DNA of 39,080 nt, from the NCBI GenBank assembly GCA_020052935.1, contig JAGVOD010000037.1, positions 1 to 39,080 on the forward strand, written 5' to 3'. The notes beneath the pieces are model-generated. The model was given only the letters and a program-made list of their open reading frames with translations. It made no database searches and had not been told where the DNA came from. Both the position numbers and the translations under genes were made by a program. Source of the stretch: an archaeon (lineage in GTDB: Archaea; Nanobdellota; Nanobdellia; Woesearchaeales; UBA11576). This document shows positions 1 to 8,191 of the stretch, in pieces (position 1 is the stretch's first letter; every line of letters starts with the position of its first letter).

Positions 1-92
1 AGAAGTAGCTTCCCGACCTTATATTTCAATCGCCAATTCACCGTCAGGTCTTACGCTGCGGCTCCAGACCTGACGAACTCTTGGCACTCTTT

Positions 93-215
93 AGAAACAG
101 GAATACGATTGAATTCTTAGGTATTTGGGAGCACTTGAACAATCCTGATTTTAATCCCATCGAATTCGATGGGTTTAGAAAGCAAGACGCCTTATTGCAT
201 CATTTCATTCATTGA
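93..215 (+). pseudogene. KilA-N domain remnant (degraded N-terminal fragment)
   Basis: The frame beginning at the RNRNTIEFLGIWEHL stretch and continuing through NNPDFNPIEFDGFRK reads like the middle of a KilA-N DNA-binding domain, a module found in viral and mobile-element regulators. What is visible is about 30 good residues; the frame then runs into the 3' end of the convergent Fic gene and stops at 213-215. Upstream, the expected N-terminal part is replaced by a hairpin with arms GTCAGGTC and GACCTGAC (about 46-74), and the frame meets a stop at positions 7-9. I infer a decayed gene. The family match is from memory of typical KilA-N sequences. Confidence 0.6.
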
Positions 216-1433
216 TTTTAGGTTGTAAAGGATGACTCTCTGCAGTACAAGAGACAGCTTTTTGTCATCCCTCTCTCTTGACCCTTTTGTTGAGGACAGG
301 TACTCCTCCAAAAGGCCTAGCGGGATGTCAAGCATCGGGAATCTCTCTGCTCTTAAGAGATAGAATGTGATTAACCTTGTTGTCCTGCTGTTTCCGTCGA
401 TGAATGGGTGTATGTGCTGGAATTCATTATGAAAATGTGACGAGAAGTCAAGTATCTCTTTGACTGTCTTTTTCTTTCTAGAGGCGAATGAGTTATACTC
501 ATCTAACAAAGCGTCCAATTCTGGACCAATCTTATCAACTGAAGCGACCTTGAAGTCAGGATTGCCTTTGATATGGACTGGAACAGTCCTGAGCTTTCCG
601 GCAATTTCCGGCCTGTGCAGCATTGCAAGATAGTGGTAATTTAAGATGGATTCTTTTGTCAATGGCTTTTTTTCTTCAGAATCGCTCACCATGGCCTGCA
701 TTGCTTTTTGGTAATTTTGGACTTCTTGTACAGTCTCGACGCTTAATTCCTGCGGAATTACGTGGTCCTTCAGCAACTTGATTGTATCAGGCAAGGTTAT
801 AGGGTTTCCTTCGAGATTCAGGCTATGGTGGATGAATTTGATTTCGTATTCTTCCATTATTTCAACATATCTTCTATTGTTCTTTTTCCTTAACTTTAGG
901 AACTTCTTTGATTCAGATTCAATCTCATCAAGATATCCTTTTTCAGGACATTTTGGGCGTATTAAAGAGAATCCAAAAAGCCCGGTTAAGTCCTTAAGAA
1001 ATTGGTTGTAAGGGATGGTTGCTTCTAATGGCTTCCTGGAAAGTACAATCAATAAACCATATTTTGAGAGTACTGCCACATATTTAGCAAAAGTTCTTGG
1101 GTTCAGCTCAAAGTCAGTTATTGAAAAACGGGGTTTTGAAATGGCCTCGTGTATGAATCCAGCGATATTTGCGTCCAGGATTTCATTATGATTGATCTTG
1201 TTTGCGATACAGAATTTGATGATATTGAACAAGGACTCATTTTTTGTTGATCTTACCGCTTGAAAGCCATATTCATTTTTAGCGACAAATCTTCCTTTTT
1301 CAAGCTCTTGAAGCATCTTGTAGATGTTGTGGTATTCCGCATCAGACTTCCTGAAAGCTTGGACTATTTGTTGAGGCTTGAGGCTTGAGCCTTTTTCATA
1401 CACGTATTCAAATATGTCATATTTTGTGACCAT
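192..1433 (-). CDS. Fic family protein (predicted AMP-transferase) with N-terminal winged helix
   Basis: 413 residues. The Fic signature is HPFIDGNSRTTR at residues 342-353; the usual motif is HxFx(D/E)GNGRxxR, so one glycine is Ser here, a modest departure. SLNLEGN at 204-210 matches the (S/T)xxxE(G/N) inhibitory helix motif, which in class II Fic proteins lies N-terminal to the catalytic core and keeps the enzyme auto-inhibited. Residues 1-60 look like a winged-helix DNA-binding region. Fic enzymes usually transfer AMP from ATP to hydroxyl groups on target proteins. The gene is convergent with a KilA-N remnant and divergent from a nucleotidyltransferase pair, so it sits in accessory DNA. 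It may be a toxin-like or regulatory protein; the target is not visible. Confidence 0.88.
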   Translation of the reverse strand: MVTKYDIFEYVYEKGSSLKPQQIVQAFRKSDAEYHNIYKMLQELEKGRFVAKNEYGFQAVRSTKNESLFNIIKFCIANKINHNEILDANIAGFIHEAISKPRFSITDFELNPRTFAKYVAVLSKYGLLIVLSRKPLEATIPYNQFLKDLTGLFGFSLIRPKCPEKGYLDEIESESKKFLKLRKKNNRRYVEIMEEYEIKFIHHSLNLEGNPITLPDTIKLLKDHVIPQELSVETVQEVQNYQKAMQAMVSDSEEKKPLTKESILNYHYLAMLHRPEIAGKLRTVPVHIKGNPDFKVASVDKIGPELDALLDEYNSFASRKKKTVKEILDFSSHFHNEFQHIHPFIDGNSRTTRLITFYLLRAERFPMLDIPLGLLEEYLSSTKGSRERDDKKLSLVLQRVILYNLKSMNEMMQ

Positions 1434-1650
1434 ACCTGATTATAATACAACCACCTTAATAAATCTTTCTATTTTGTATCAAAAGTTAAGGATTATTTGA
1501 ATTTTAGTGCTAAATGACTTCATTTTAGTACCACCAGGATCATGTGGCCATACGACCAGGAAAGACAGAGATGTTATAATCATCAGGCACCCCATACAGA
1601 GAGAAGATGAGAAGTTGAGTATCCTGAAGTTACTTCTTTCACAGATATGT

Positions 1651-1660
1651 TTTTATATGC
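1651..1660 (+). promoter_or_regulatory. TATA box for the nucleotidyltransferase gene
   Basis: TTTTATATGC lies about 25 bases before the ATG at 1680, the usual distance from an archaeal TATA box to the transcription start. This points to a leaderless or nearly leaderless message. It also argues against the upstream ATG at 1647, which would lie before the TATA box. Confidence 0.6.
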
Positions 1661-1679
1661 GCTGTGCTTTCTTTTAAGT

Positions 1680-2234
1680 ATGCGCGCTGTCGGGGAAAGG
1701 AACATTCTGGATGATTTTTGCATAGGTTTCTGTAGTGTTGTTGAGAAGCATTGTAAATATATTGTTGTCTCAGGTTTTGTCGCGATCAGCTCTGGCAGGA
1801 GCAGAGCGACTGAAGATATAGATATGATAATTGAGAAGCTCTCTTTAGAGTCGTTTTCTAAACTGCATGATGACCTTATAAAACACGGTTTTGTGTGCAT
1901 GCAGTCTGATTCCGCTAAAGAGATATTCTCTTACCTTAAGGATAAGACGTCTGTCAGGTATACTCTTGCAGATCATCCGCTGCCTGAGATGGAAATCAAA
2001 TTTGTCAAGGATGAGTTGGACGATTACCAGTTGAAGACCAAAGTGAAGCTACCGTTGACTGGTTTGGACATCTGGTTTAGCAGTATTGATGTGAATGTTG
2101 CGTTCAAGGAGGAGCTTCTTAAGTCAGATAAGGATCTAAAGGACGCTATCCATCTTAGGAGCGTATATCCTGAGCTGGTTGACGAATCAGAGATAAAGCA
2201 CCTCAAGTCGATGATAAGGAGGTTGCGCCTATGA
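1680..2234 (+). CDS. nucleotidyltransferase-like protein (AbiEii/MNT-type fold)
   Basis: 184 residues from the ATG at 1680, chosen because the TATA box is 25 bases upstream. The key motif is VVSGFVAISSGRSRATEDID near residues 29-48, the G-S/G-(x)-D-x-D type pattern of small nucleotidyltransferases (GRSRATEDIDMII carries the paired acidic residues). The C-terminal half has charged helices and no other domain I can name. The stop overlaps the start of the next gene (ATGA, 2231-2234), so the two are translationally coupled. Such a pair recalls abortive-infection or toxin-antitoxin nucleotidyltransferase systems, but the partner is not a recognisable HEPN protein. The function in a defence or stress system is inference. 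Confidence 0.65.
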   Translation: MRAVGERNILDDFCIGFCSVVEKHCKYIVVSGFVAISSGRSRATEDIDMIIEKLSLESFSKLHDDLIKHGFVCMQSDSAKEIFSYLKDKTSVRYTLADHPLPEMEIKFVKDELDDYQLKTKVKLPLTGLDIWFSSIDVNVAFKEELLKSDKDLKDAIHLRSVYPELVDESEIKHLKSMIRRLRL

Positions 2235-2443
2235 GCGAGGAGATCGACAGGTGGGTAAGATACATGAAGGAGCATCCTGATACCTGGAAAAGGGAACATA
2301 CAAGATTCATCAACGCCCAGTTCGAGAAGGCAGAAGATTTCATGAAGCGCTTGCTTAAAGAACCCAACGGTCGTGAAAAGATAATCAAGGCATACGACAT
2401 AAAGAACATCAGTGGATACAAGGGTCTGCTAGAGAAGACTTAG
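2231..2443 (+). CDS. small conserved-looking protein coupled to the nucleotidyltransferase
   Basis: 70 residues, strongly charged and probably all helical, starting at an ATG inside the stop of the preceding gene. The central part FINAQFEKAEDFMKRLLKEP resembles small archaeal proteins found after nucleotidyltransferase genes, but I cannot name the family. The four-base overlap implies a stoichiometric partner, for instance an antitoxin or toxin subunit. No catalytic motif or membrane segment is visible. The gene ends 12 bases before the convergent radical SAM gene. Confidence 0.6.
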   Translation: MSEEIDRWVRYMKEHPDTWKREHTRFINAQFEKAEDFMKRLLKEPNGREKIIKAYDIKNISGYKGLLEKT

Positions 2444-2455
2444 CTTTTGTTGCCA

Positions 2456-3673
2456 CTACACCTCTTCTGCCAAAAACACGTTATCCTTGTCCTTGACTAT
2501 CCTTGCCTTTATCGTGCCTTTTGTCTTGTTGCCGCCTATGACTGATATGACGCGCTGCTTTGCCACAGCAAGCATTTCATTCTTCATCCTGCCAGGGCAC
2601 ATCAGCTCTGCCTTCACCACATCTCCTTTCCTGAATGGCGGCTCCAACGTCCTTGTCTTGTAGGCAGTATGCGATTTGAACCTCAGCTCTGCTCCAGAGT
2701 ATTTTTCCCAGACGTCGAGCTGGCTGTAGAACTCTTCCCAGTCGACTTGCTTAGCTGCCTTCCTGCCGAGCTTGTGCATCATGTAGTTCTGCACTCCGAC
2801 TTCTGCGTGTATCTCTTTTGCGAAGCTGATTATCTTGGTTATCTCTGCGTCATTCACGCCTTTGAGCCATACTGGCGCGATGACGAGCCTTATCTTCTTC
2901 GCGACATAACGCGCAATCTCGGTGACCTGCTCTATATTATATATGTCCGTGCCTGCTAGCTTCTTAGCTTCTTCTGGAGTTATGGCGTTGAGCGACATGT
3001 TTAGCTGGTCTAGCCCTGCTTCTATCAGCTCGTCAGCGAGTTTTTTTGTCAGCAGCGTGCCGTTTGTTATTATTGATATTGTGCCGACTTGTTTTATCTC
3101 CCTCAGTCCTCTGACGAGCCGCGCCATGCTCGCGTAAAGGAGCGGCTCTCCGTGAGTGTTGATGAACACGTCTATCTTGACTTCCTTGTCTGCCTGCTTG
3201 TACCTGATGACTCGCGCCACCTCATCAATCAGGTAGTCTGTCTCGACGACAAAATCCACTACTTTGCGCGAGGACTTCCCTTCGTCCACAGAGCAGAATA
3301 TGCAGTCTATGTTGCAGCCGGTTATCGGCTTGACCTCGAGTATGTTCGTGCCCCGGTCTACTATGCCGAAGTATAGCGTTCCAATCAGGGGTATCCCTGA
3401 ATTCCTATGTACATATATTGCCTTGTGGCCTGTTAGCGTGCTTCTCAGGTTGTTGAACGCGTTAGCCAGCAAGGGCTGGAACTTGTTCTGGAGCTGTTTT
3501 TCAGGAGTGTCTGGGAAGTCTATAGCGCCGTCTTTTATCCTGAACCGGCCTATCCTCTCGAGGCTTTCCTGGTCTATGCTGCTCTCGAATATCCTCAAGA
3601 ATATCAGCCTGGCGCATTTATCTGACTTATCTGACTTCTCGAATTTTATATCCTCGAATTCAAGTCTTGACAT
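2456..3673 (-). CDS. radical SAM protein with C-terminal TRAM-like domain
   Basis: 405 residues. The [4Fe-4S] motif is C120-x3-C124-x2-C127 in GCNIDCIFCSVDEG, followed by a GEPLL motif (about 175-179) typical of S-adenosylmethionine binding in radical SAM TIM barrels. The C-terminal 70 residues (PFRKGDVVKAELMCPGRMKN onward) look like a TRAM/OB-type RNA-binding domain. TRAM domains occur in tRNA-modifying radical SAM enzymes such as methylthiotransferases and in archaeal radical SAM proteins of unknown substrate. The N-terminal 110 residues precede the iron-sulfur motif and are not recognised. An RNA substrate is a reasonable inference. The gene is convergent with the small gene ending at 2443. 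Confidence 0.8.
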   Translation of the reverse strand: MSRLEFEDIKFEKSDKSDKCARLIFLRIFESSIDQESLERIGRFRIKDGAIDFPDTPEKQLQNKFQPLLANAFNNLRSTLTGHKAIYVHRNSGIPLIGTLYFGIVDRGTNILEVKPITGCNIDCIFCSVDEGKSSRKVVDFVVETDYLIDEVARVIRYKQADKEVKIDVFINTHGEPLLYASMARLVRGLREIKQVGTISIITNGTLLTKKLADELIEAGLDQLNMSLNAITPEEAKKLAGTDIYNIEQVTEIARYVAKKIRLVIAPVWLKGVNDAEITKIISFAKEIHAEVGVQNYMMHKLGRKAAKQVDWEEFYSQLDVWEKYSGAELRFKSHTAYKTRTLEPPFRKGDVVKAELMCPGRMKNEMLAVAKQRVISVIGGNKTKGTIKARIVKDKDNVFLAEEV

Positions 3674-3717
3674 GGTGTTCAGTTGTTTAAGTTACGGTCA
3701 GGTTAAGTGTCGACCTA

Positions 3718-3968
3718 AGGAGGGCTAAGCTGCGCCCTACCAATCGCAGCCCGGTTACGCCCAGGCTGCGTGCAAGGTGTGGCGTTCCGCTCACTTTGTT
3801 CGCTCCAGCCACACGAACTAATGTTTTTCCGAAGGTAATATGTAAAATCCCAATAATTTCCGTGACTAAATTTGCCGCTGTCACGGCCTGAAAAGGCGGC
3901 GACGACTCAAGCTATGCTTGAGGAGTCACAAATGCTGACATTTGAGACGGTCGCGGCTTAGCCCTCCT
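3718..3968 (-). repeat. nested inverted-repeat element B5 (reverse orientation)
   Basis: The outer arms AGGAGGGCTAAGC (3718-3730) and GCTTAGCCCTCCT (3956-3968) are perfectly complementary. Read on the minus strand, the interior has the family core TTAGTCACGGAAATTATTGG, then a CCTTCGGAAAAA block. Next to the 5' arm on that strand is a double hairpin (CAAATG/CATTTG and CTCAAGC/GCTTGAG) that is absent from element B4 at the equivalent place. The element fills most of the 416-base gap between the radical SAM gene and GINS, upstream of both divergent genes. The 15-base string GTCAGGTTAAGTGTC (3697-3711) just outside it recurs, with one change, beside element B4. Confidence 0.75.
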
Positions 3969-4002
3969 GAAATAAACTTGATTATTCCTTTGTTTAAGTA
4001 GG

Positions 4003-4053
4003 TTTATAAAATGCTTTCTTTTCTATGTTCTCCTGCAAGAGTAAGTTATAAAA
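4003..4053 (+). promoter_or_regulatory. promoter region of the GINS-ribosomal cluster (two TATA-like boxes)
   Basis: GTTTATAAAAT at about 4002-4012 and GTTATAAAAAC at about 4045-4055 are both good archaeal TATA boxes. The second is about 37-45 bases before the GINS start, and a GGGGGTG ribosome-binding-like sequence lies at about 4079-4085. They probably drive the cluster from GINS to Nop10. Confidence 0.55.
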
Positions 4054-4089
4054 ACAGAGGGGATTTCACACAGCATCAGGGGGTGTTTA

Positions 4090-4869
4090 ATGGCTGGAAA
4101 AGATGTGGTCATCACTTATGAGACCCTGTTCGAGATGCTTCGTCTTGAGAAGAACAGGGAGGAGCTTCAGAAGGTCTCTCCATCTTTCTTCACTGATGTC
4201 CTTGGTTATGTCGACGAGAAGAGGCGGGCGTTTGGGTCCCGGCAGAACCAGGAGGTGCTGTTCTCTGCTGATGACAAGGATAAGATCAGGCTTGAGCTGG
4301 ACAACATAAAGAAGATCCTGAAAGACCTGTATGACCGTCGTGAGAAGAAGCTAGTCAGCATGGCGCTGAACAAGGCCAAGACCGGCGTGATGCTCATAAA
4401 TACGTCTAACATGCTTCCTTCTGAGAAGCTTCTATTTGATGCTCTGGATACCACGTTGTGTGAGTTCAGGAAGAGCACGCTGTTCAAGCTTGCAGCTGGA
4501 GAGATTCCTGATGTCGGTTCATTGCACAGCAGCCTTCTTCTGAAGCTGAACAGCCTCACCATCTCCAGGATTGAGGAGCAGCAGATTCAGCAGGCAGAGT
4601 CTACTAGGATAGATGCCTTGCGTCAGGAAGAGGATGGGACCGATGGAGTCACGTTCCGCAGGCTGGAAGAACCGAAAGAATTAAAAACAACTCCTAATTT
4701 AAGTGATTCTAACGCTGCTTCGCGAAAGGTGCGCTTTTTGGCCCCTATTGAGGAGATAGTGGGTCCTGATTTGCAGATTTATGGCCCTTATGACAAAGAC
4801 GCCGTAATAACTCTGCCAAGGGAATTAGCGCGCGTTTTGGTCGAAAAGAAGCAGGTTGAGGAGATTTGA
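4090..4869 (+). CDS. GINS complex subunit, Gins51 (Gins15) type
   Basis: 259 residues. The N-terminal helical A domain (residues 1 to about 180; a LELDNIKKILKDLYDRREKK helix pair near 75-94) is followed by a linker and a small C-terminal B domain (about 210-259, PDLQIYGPYDKDAVITLPRE). A-then-B order is that of the archaeal Gins51 paralogue. GINS joins Cdc45/RecJ and MCM in the replicative CMG helicase. Its position directly before L44e, S27e, aIF2-alpha and Nop10 is the usual archaeal context, and this supports the call beyond the sequence alone. The B domain is well kept and the length is normal to slightly long. Confidence 0.85.
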   Translation: MAGKDVVITYETLFEMLRLEKNREELQKVSPSFFTDVLGYVDEKRRAFGSRQNQEVLFSADDKDKIRLELDNIKKILKDLYDRREKKLVSMALNKAKTGVMLINTSNMLPSEKLLFDALDTTLCEFRKSTLFKLAAGEIPDVGSLHSSLLLKLNSLTISRIEEQQIQQAESTRIDALRQEEDGTDGVTFRRLEEPKELKTTPNLSDSNAASRKVRFLAPIEEIVGPDLQIYGPYDKDAVITLPRELARVLVEKKQVEEI

Positions 4870-4918
4870 TGCCTTAAAAGAGGCGTTTAAAGTCGTTTCA
4901 GGTTCAAGGTGTTTTTAA

Positions 4919-5230
4919 ATGAAGATTCCGAAACTCATCAAAAGGTATTGCCCGCATTGCAAGAAGCATACTGAGCACAAGGTCAGCATGGCAAAGAAGA
5001 AGACTCCTGGCTCTACACACCCTCTAGGCAAGTCTGCCAAGAAGAGGCGTGGTTTCGGCAAGGGCATGGGCAACCTAGGCACTCGTGGTTCTAAGCCTCC
5101 GTTGACCGGCTGGAAGATGACCGGCAAGAAGGGGAGCAAGAAGACCGACTTGAGGTATGAGTGCAAGGTCTGCAAGAAGACCCACACGCAGCGTGAGGGT
5201 TTCCGTTCCAAGAAGATTGAGTTCGTATGA
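4919..5230 (+). CDS. rpl44e: ribosomal protein L44e
   Basis: 103 residues, a component of the large ribosomal subunit. It has two zinc-binding pairs, CPHC near residues 11-14 and CKVC near 79-82, and a basic middle rich in Lys, Arg and Gly. The start MKIPKLIKRYCPHCKKHTEH is characteristic. The length is close to the archaeal norm of about 95 residues. It sits 49 bases after GINS and 10 bases before S27e, in the conserved order of this translation cluster. Confidence 0.95.
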   Translation: MKIPKLIKRYCPHCKKHTEHKVSMAKKKTPGSTHPLGKSAKKRRGFGKGMGNLGTRGSKPPLTGWKMTGKKGSKKTDLRYECKVCKKTHTQREGFRSKKIEFV

Positions 5231-5240
5231 GGTTGCTAAG

Positions 5241-5429
5241 ATGAAGAAGGTTTTCAGGGAGCCGACAAGCAAGTTCATCAAGATCCGTTGCCCTAAGTGC
5301 AAGAATGAGCAGATAATGTTCGGCAAGACTTGTACGACTGTCAAGTGCCTTGTCTGCGACAAGCCTCTTGCAGATTCTACTGGCGGCAAGTCCAGGGTGA
5401 AGGCAAGGATACTTGAGGTACTTGAGTAG
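5241..5429 (+). CDS. rps27e: ribosomal protein S27e
   Basis: 62 residues from the ATG at 5241. It is the small-subunit zinc-finger protein, with CPKC at residues 16-19 and a second Cys pair CLVC near residues 35-38. The expected C-terminal motif (GGKSRVKARILEVL) is present. A longer reading from upstream would overlap L44e and would not match the family, so the short start is preferred. The spacing to aIF2-alpha is 5 bases, so the genes are surely co-transcribed. Confidence 0.95.
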   Translation: MKKVFREPTSKFIKIRCPKCKNEQIMFGKTCTTVKCLVCDKPLADSTGGKSRVKARILEVLE

Positions 5430-5434
5430 GCAAA

Positions 5435-6238
5435 ATGGTCAGGAAAAAGCAGGGTCTTCCTGAGGATTCTGAACTCGTGCTTTGTACTGTCACAAAGATC
5501 TATCCTCACTGCGTCTTCGTAGACATCGAGGACTACGAGGACAAGCAGGGCATGATCAATATTTCTGAGATCGCTCCAGGCCGCATACGAAACATCCACG
5601 ATTACGTGAAGATGGGCAAGAAGATCGTGTGCAAGGTGCTTCGTGTCGACAGGGAGAAGGGCCACATCGACCTGTCCCTGCGCAGGGTCGCCGAGGGCCA
5701 GAGGCGTGAGAAGGCAGACATCATCAAGAAGGAGCAGCGCGCAGAGAGCATCGTCGAGTTTGTCGCCGAGAAGCTGAAGATGGACAAGTACAAGCTGTAC
5801 GATGAGCTCATCAGCAAGACGTCGAAGGATTTCTCGTCTCTGAATGACGTGTTCGAGGAGTTCATCTCGAATGAGTCCGTGCTGAAATCCCTCAGCATCG
5901 CCCCTGAGACTTACAAGATACTGAGCGAGGTCATACTCCAGAGGATAAAGCCGCCGGAGGTCCAGATTGAAGGCGAGATGAAGCTGAAGAGTTATGCTCC
6001 TGATGGCGTGCAGCTGATAAAGAGGATAATGCATGATGTCGAGAAGGTCGACACTGCTGCTACCCTGCGCTATAACGGCGGAGGTTCTTATTCGATAAGC
6101 ATAACCAAGGACAATTACAAGGATGCTGAGAAGATAATGAAGTCTGCTGTCGATCTCGTCGAGGCCGAGGCCAAGAAGTTCGGGATGGAGTTCGGCTTCG
6201 AGCGCATCGAGAAGAAGCAGAAGAAGGCCGAGGCCTGA
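5435..6238 (+). CDS. translation initiation factor aIF2 alpha subunit
   Basis: 267 residues, the normal length. The N-terminal S1 domain (about residues 8-85, with VDIEDYEDKQGMINISEIAPGRIRNI) is followed by a helical domain and the alpha-beta C-terminal domain (about 175-260) that contacts aIF2-gamma. The subunit stabilises initiator tRNA binding in the aIF2 ternary complex. The stop is two bases before the Nop10 start. Together with L44e, S27e and Nop10 this is a signature archaeal gene order. Confidence 0.95.
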   Translation: MVRKKQGLPEDSELVLCTVTKIYPHCVFVDIEDYEDKQGMINISEIAPGRIRNIHDYVKMGKKIVCKVLRVDREKGHIDLSLRRVAEGQRREKADIIKKEQRAESIVEFVAEKLKMDKYKLYDELISKTSKDFSSLNDVFEEFISNESVLKSLSIAPETYKILSEVILQRIKPPEVQIEGEMKLKSYAPDGVQLIKRIMHDVEKVDTAATLRYNGGGSYSISITKDNYKDAEKIMKSAVDLVEAEAKKFGMEFGFERIEKKQKKAEA

Positions 6239-6240
6239 GC

Positions 6241-6420
6241 ATGTCCATCCATATTCTGAAATGCCTGCAGTGCGGGACATACACGATAAAGGACAAGTGC
6301 CCTAAGTGCAGCTCGATCCCGGTCCAGCCCATCCCTGCGAAATACTCTCCTGAAGACCAGTACGGCAAGTACAGGAGGGAGACGAAGAAGCAGCAGATGG
6401 TAGAGAAAGGATGGTTATAA
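6241..6420 (+). CDS. H/ACA RNP protein Nop10
   Basis: 59 residues. It has two zinc-binding pairs, C8-x2-C11 and C20-x2-C23 (LKCLQCGTYT and KCPKCSS), followed by the family motif KYSPEDQYGKYRRE. Nop10 bridges Cbf5 and L7Ae in box H/ACA particles that guide pseudouridylation of rRNA. It starts two bases after aIF2-alpha, its usual neighbour. The next gene of the cluster, PAC2, is separated from it by element B1. Confidence 0.93.
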   Translation: MSIHILKCLQCGTYTIKDKCPKCSSIPVQPIPAKYSPEDQYGKYRRETKKQQMVEKGWL

Positions 6421-6483
6421 TCCAATTATTGTCATAATCATATGCATTAGCAAATTCGAGGCCGTCGCCGCCAATATTGCGAA

Positions 6484-6699
6484 CAAAACCGAGGCCGGTG
6501 ACGCCTCTTTAGCGCGTAACAACCACAATTTTAGTTACAGAAATAATAGGTTTCCATTTAAAACCCTTCGGGGTTTTTAATGTGCTCAGGAATCTTTGAT
6601 TCCTGACATTACGGTTTAGCTTCGCAATATTATTCGCACGCGCGTGGCGTCACGAGCTTTGCGACTTAGAGGAGCAAAGCGAGTCAGGCCTCGGTTTTG
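6484..6699 (+). repeat. nested inverted-repeat element B1
   Basis: The outer arms are CAAAACCGAGGCC (6484-6496) and GGCCTCGGTTTTG (6687-6699). The inner helix is GGTGACGCC/GGCGTCAC, then GCGCGT/ACGCGC. The side hairpin is CTTTGC/GCAAAG, framed by CACGAG and CGAGTCA. The core is TTAGTTACAGAAATAATAGG. Between the core and the AGCTTCGCAA block sits a double hairpin (AAAACCC/GGGTTTT and TCAGGAATC/GATTCCTGA) closely related to one in element B2. The element separates Nop10 from PAC2. A partial second element start (GAGGCCGTCGCCGCC) lies just before it, at about 6459-6473. Confidence 0.8.
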
Positions 6700-6753
6700 C
6701 GGCCAAAACTATTAAAACGAGCAAGTCTTAACTTATCAAATAACGTGATTAAA

Positions 6754-7548
6754 ATGCCCTGGACCTTTGAATTACTGCAGAAATCCGTACCAAAGCTCAA
6801 CAAACCCATACTTATAGTAGGATTGCCAGGCATAGGCAACGTAGGCAAGATTGCTGCGGATTTCATGATCGATGAGCTCAAAGCCACAAGGCTGTACAAC
6901 ATATTCTCTAATGATCTGCCCAACTCTGTCTTTGTCAATGACCAGAATCTCGTCGAGCTTCCTACAATAGAGCTTTATGTGAAGAAGAGGAATGGGAATG
7001 ACATACTTATCCTGACTGGCGATGTCCAGCCTGCAGAGGAATCGAGTTCTTATGAGTTCTGCAGCCAGGTACTTGACGTTGCGCAGAAGCTTGGTGTAGA
7101 TCTAATCATCACGCTGGGAGGCATCGGCCTCGCTGAAGTGCCTAAGAAGGCGCAGGTCTTCTGCACAGGTAATTCCAAAAGTGTCATCCAGCGGTTCGGC
7201 AAGGGATTGAAGCTCAACGACAAGCTTTATGGCCTAGTCGGCCCGATAATAGGTGTCAGCGGACTCATGATTGGGCTTTCAGGAAAGCGGAACCTGTCGG
7301 CAGTCTGTCTTCTCGCAGAGACTCTCGGCCATCCTGCGTATCTCGGCATAAAGGGTGCGAGGGAGATTGTCCGCGTCCTCAACATCAAGCTCGGGCTGAA
7401 GATAAAGCTGAGCGACCTCGACAAAGAGATAGAGGAGATAGAGTCAGACGTCCTCACAAAGACGCAGGAGCTTGGCAAGCTCTCCAAGAAGTCTGCTCTG
7501 AAGAAGATGCAGCACAGGATGCACAAAGAGACGAGCTATATAGGATAA
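6754..7548 (+). CDS. PAC2 family protein (proteasome assembly chaperone-like)
   Basis: 264 residues from the ATG at 6754 (MPWTFELLQK); an ATG at 6697 would overlap repeat B1, so I prefer the later one. Near the start is PILIVGLPGIGNVGKIA, the glycine-rich strand-turn of the PAC2 fold, followed by GDVQPAEESSSYEF, LGGIGLAEV and GKRNLSAVCLLAETLGHP, all family landmarks. The C-terminal 60 residues form a charged helix. Archaeal PAC2 proteins are related to eukaryotic proteasome assembly chaperones, and their direct partner is usually unproven. Placement after Nop10 is the conserved archaeal order, here interrupted by a repeat element. Confidence 0.88.
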   Translation: MPWTFELLQKSVPKLNKPILIVGLPGIGNVGKIAADFMIDELKATRLYNIFSNDLPNSVFVNDQNLVELPTIELYVKKRNGNDILILTGDVQPAEESSSYEFCSQVLDVAQKLGVDLIITLGGIGLAEVPKKAQVFCTGNSKSVIQRFGKGLKLNDKLYGLVGPIIGVSGLMIGLSGKRNLSAVCLLAETLGHPAYLGIKGAREIVRVLNIKLGLKIKLSDLDKEIEEIESDVLTKTQELGKLSKKSALKKMQHRMHKETSYIG

Positions 7549-7561
7549 GTTTCAGCATAAG

Positions 7562-8164
7562 GTGAATTGGTTGGTCTCAAAGAATCCACACCCCCTCGAA
7601 GTCATCGTAAGAGACGACCTACATCCTGTTGTCGAGTTATTCTTCGAATATGCGCACCTGAAACAGATATACAGGACTGGATGGCTCAAACGTGGTGTGC
7701 CTGAGGAGAAATGCGAAAGCGTTGCAGACCATTGTTATGGCGTCGCATTGCTGTCATATGTAATAGCACAGGAATACCGACCCGACCTGGACATATCCAA
7801 AGTTATGATGCTCGCATTGATTCACGACCTGCCTGAATCAATTGCAGGGGACAAAACGCCAGGAGATCTTACACCTGAAGAGAAGATAGAGAATGAGCGA
7901 GAGGCCTGCAGGAGAATATTCACGAATTTCCCTCATGGCGATAAGTATGTTAAGTTGTGGGCGGAGTATGTTGCACAAGATAGTGAAGAGGCAAAGTTTG
8001 TTCACCAGGTCGACAAGCTCGAGATGGCGCTGCAAGCCGCCCTTTACGAGCATCAGGGATGGAAAAACCTAGAAGAGTTCTTCCCTTACGTAAAAGAGAG
8101 GATACACGACCCAAAGATAAAGGATATTCTTGATAATGTGTTCAGGATAAGGAAGTCAAAGTAA
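7562..8164 (+). CDS. HD-domain hydrolase (YfbR/HDDC2-like 5'-nucleotidase)
   Basis: 200 residues with a GTG start. The metal ligands are visible: H57 in VADHCYGVALLS, H88-D89 in ALIHDLPESIAGD, and a late Asp in HQVDKLEMALQ. The spacing and the E-x-x-x-G-D follow-up match the HD-domain group containing 5'-deoxynucleotidases, which release phosphate from deoxynucleoside monophosphates. The substrate is inferred from family only. It lies 13 bases after PAC2 and 27 bases before the Nudix gene, so the three may form one transcript and the last two could share a role in nucleotide clean-up. Confidence 0.82.
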   Translation: MNWLVSKNPHPLEVIVRDDLHPVVELFFEYAHLKQIYRTGWLKRGVPEEKCESVADHCYGVALLSYVIAQEYRPDLDISKVMMLALIHDLPESIAGDKTPGDLTPEEKIENEREACRRIFTNFPHGDKYVKLWAEYVAQDSEEAKFVHQVDKLEMALQAALYEHQGWKNLEEFFPYVKERIHDPKIKDILDNVFRIRKSK

Positions 8165-8191
8165 GAGACAATCTACATAGGATAATGAATC

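Noticed and set aside
5075-6280. A 401-residue open frame on the minus strand across L44e, S27e and aIF2-alpha
   Set aside because: It is Leu-rich antisense of three well-identified translation genes and has no promoter or domain support.
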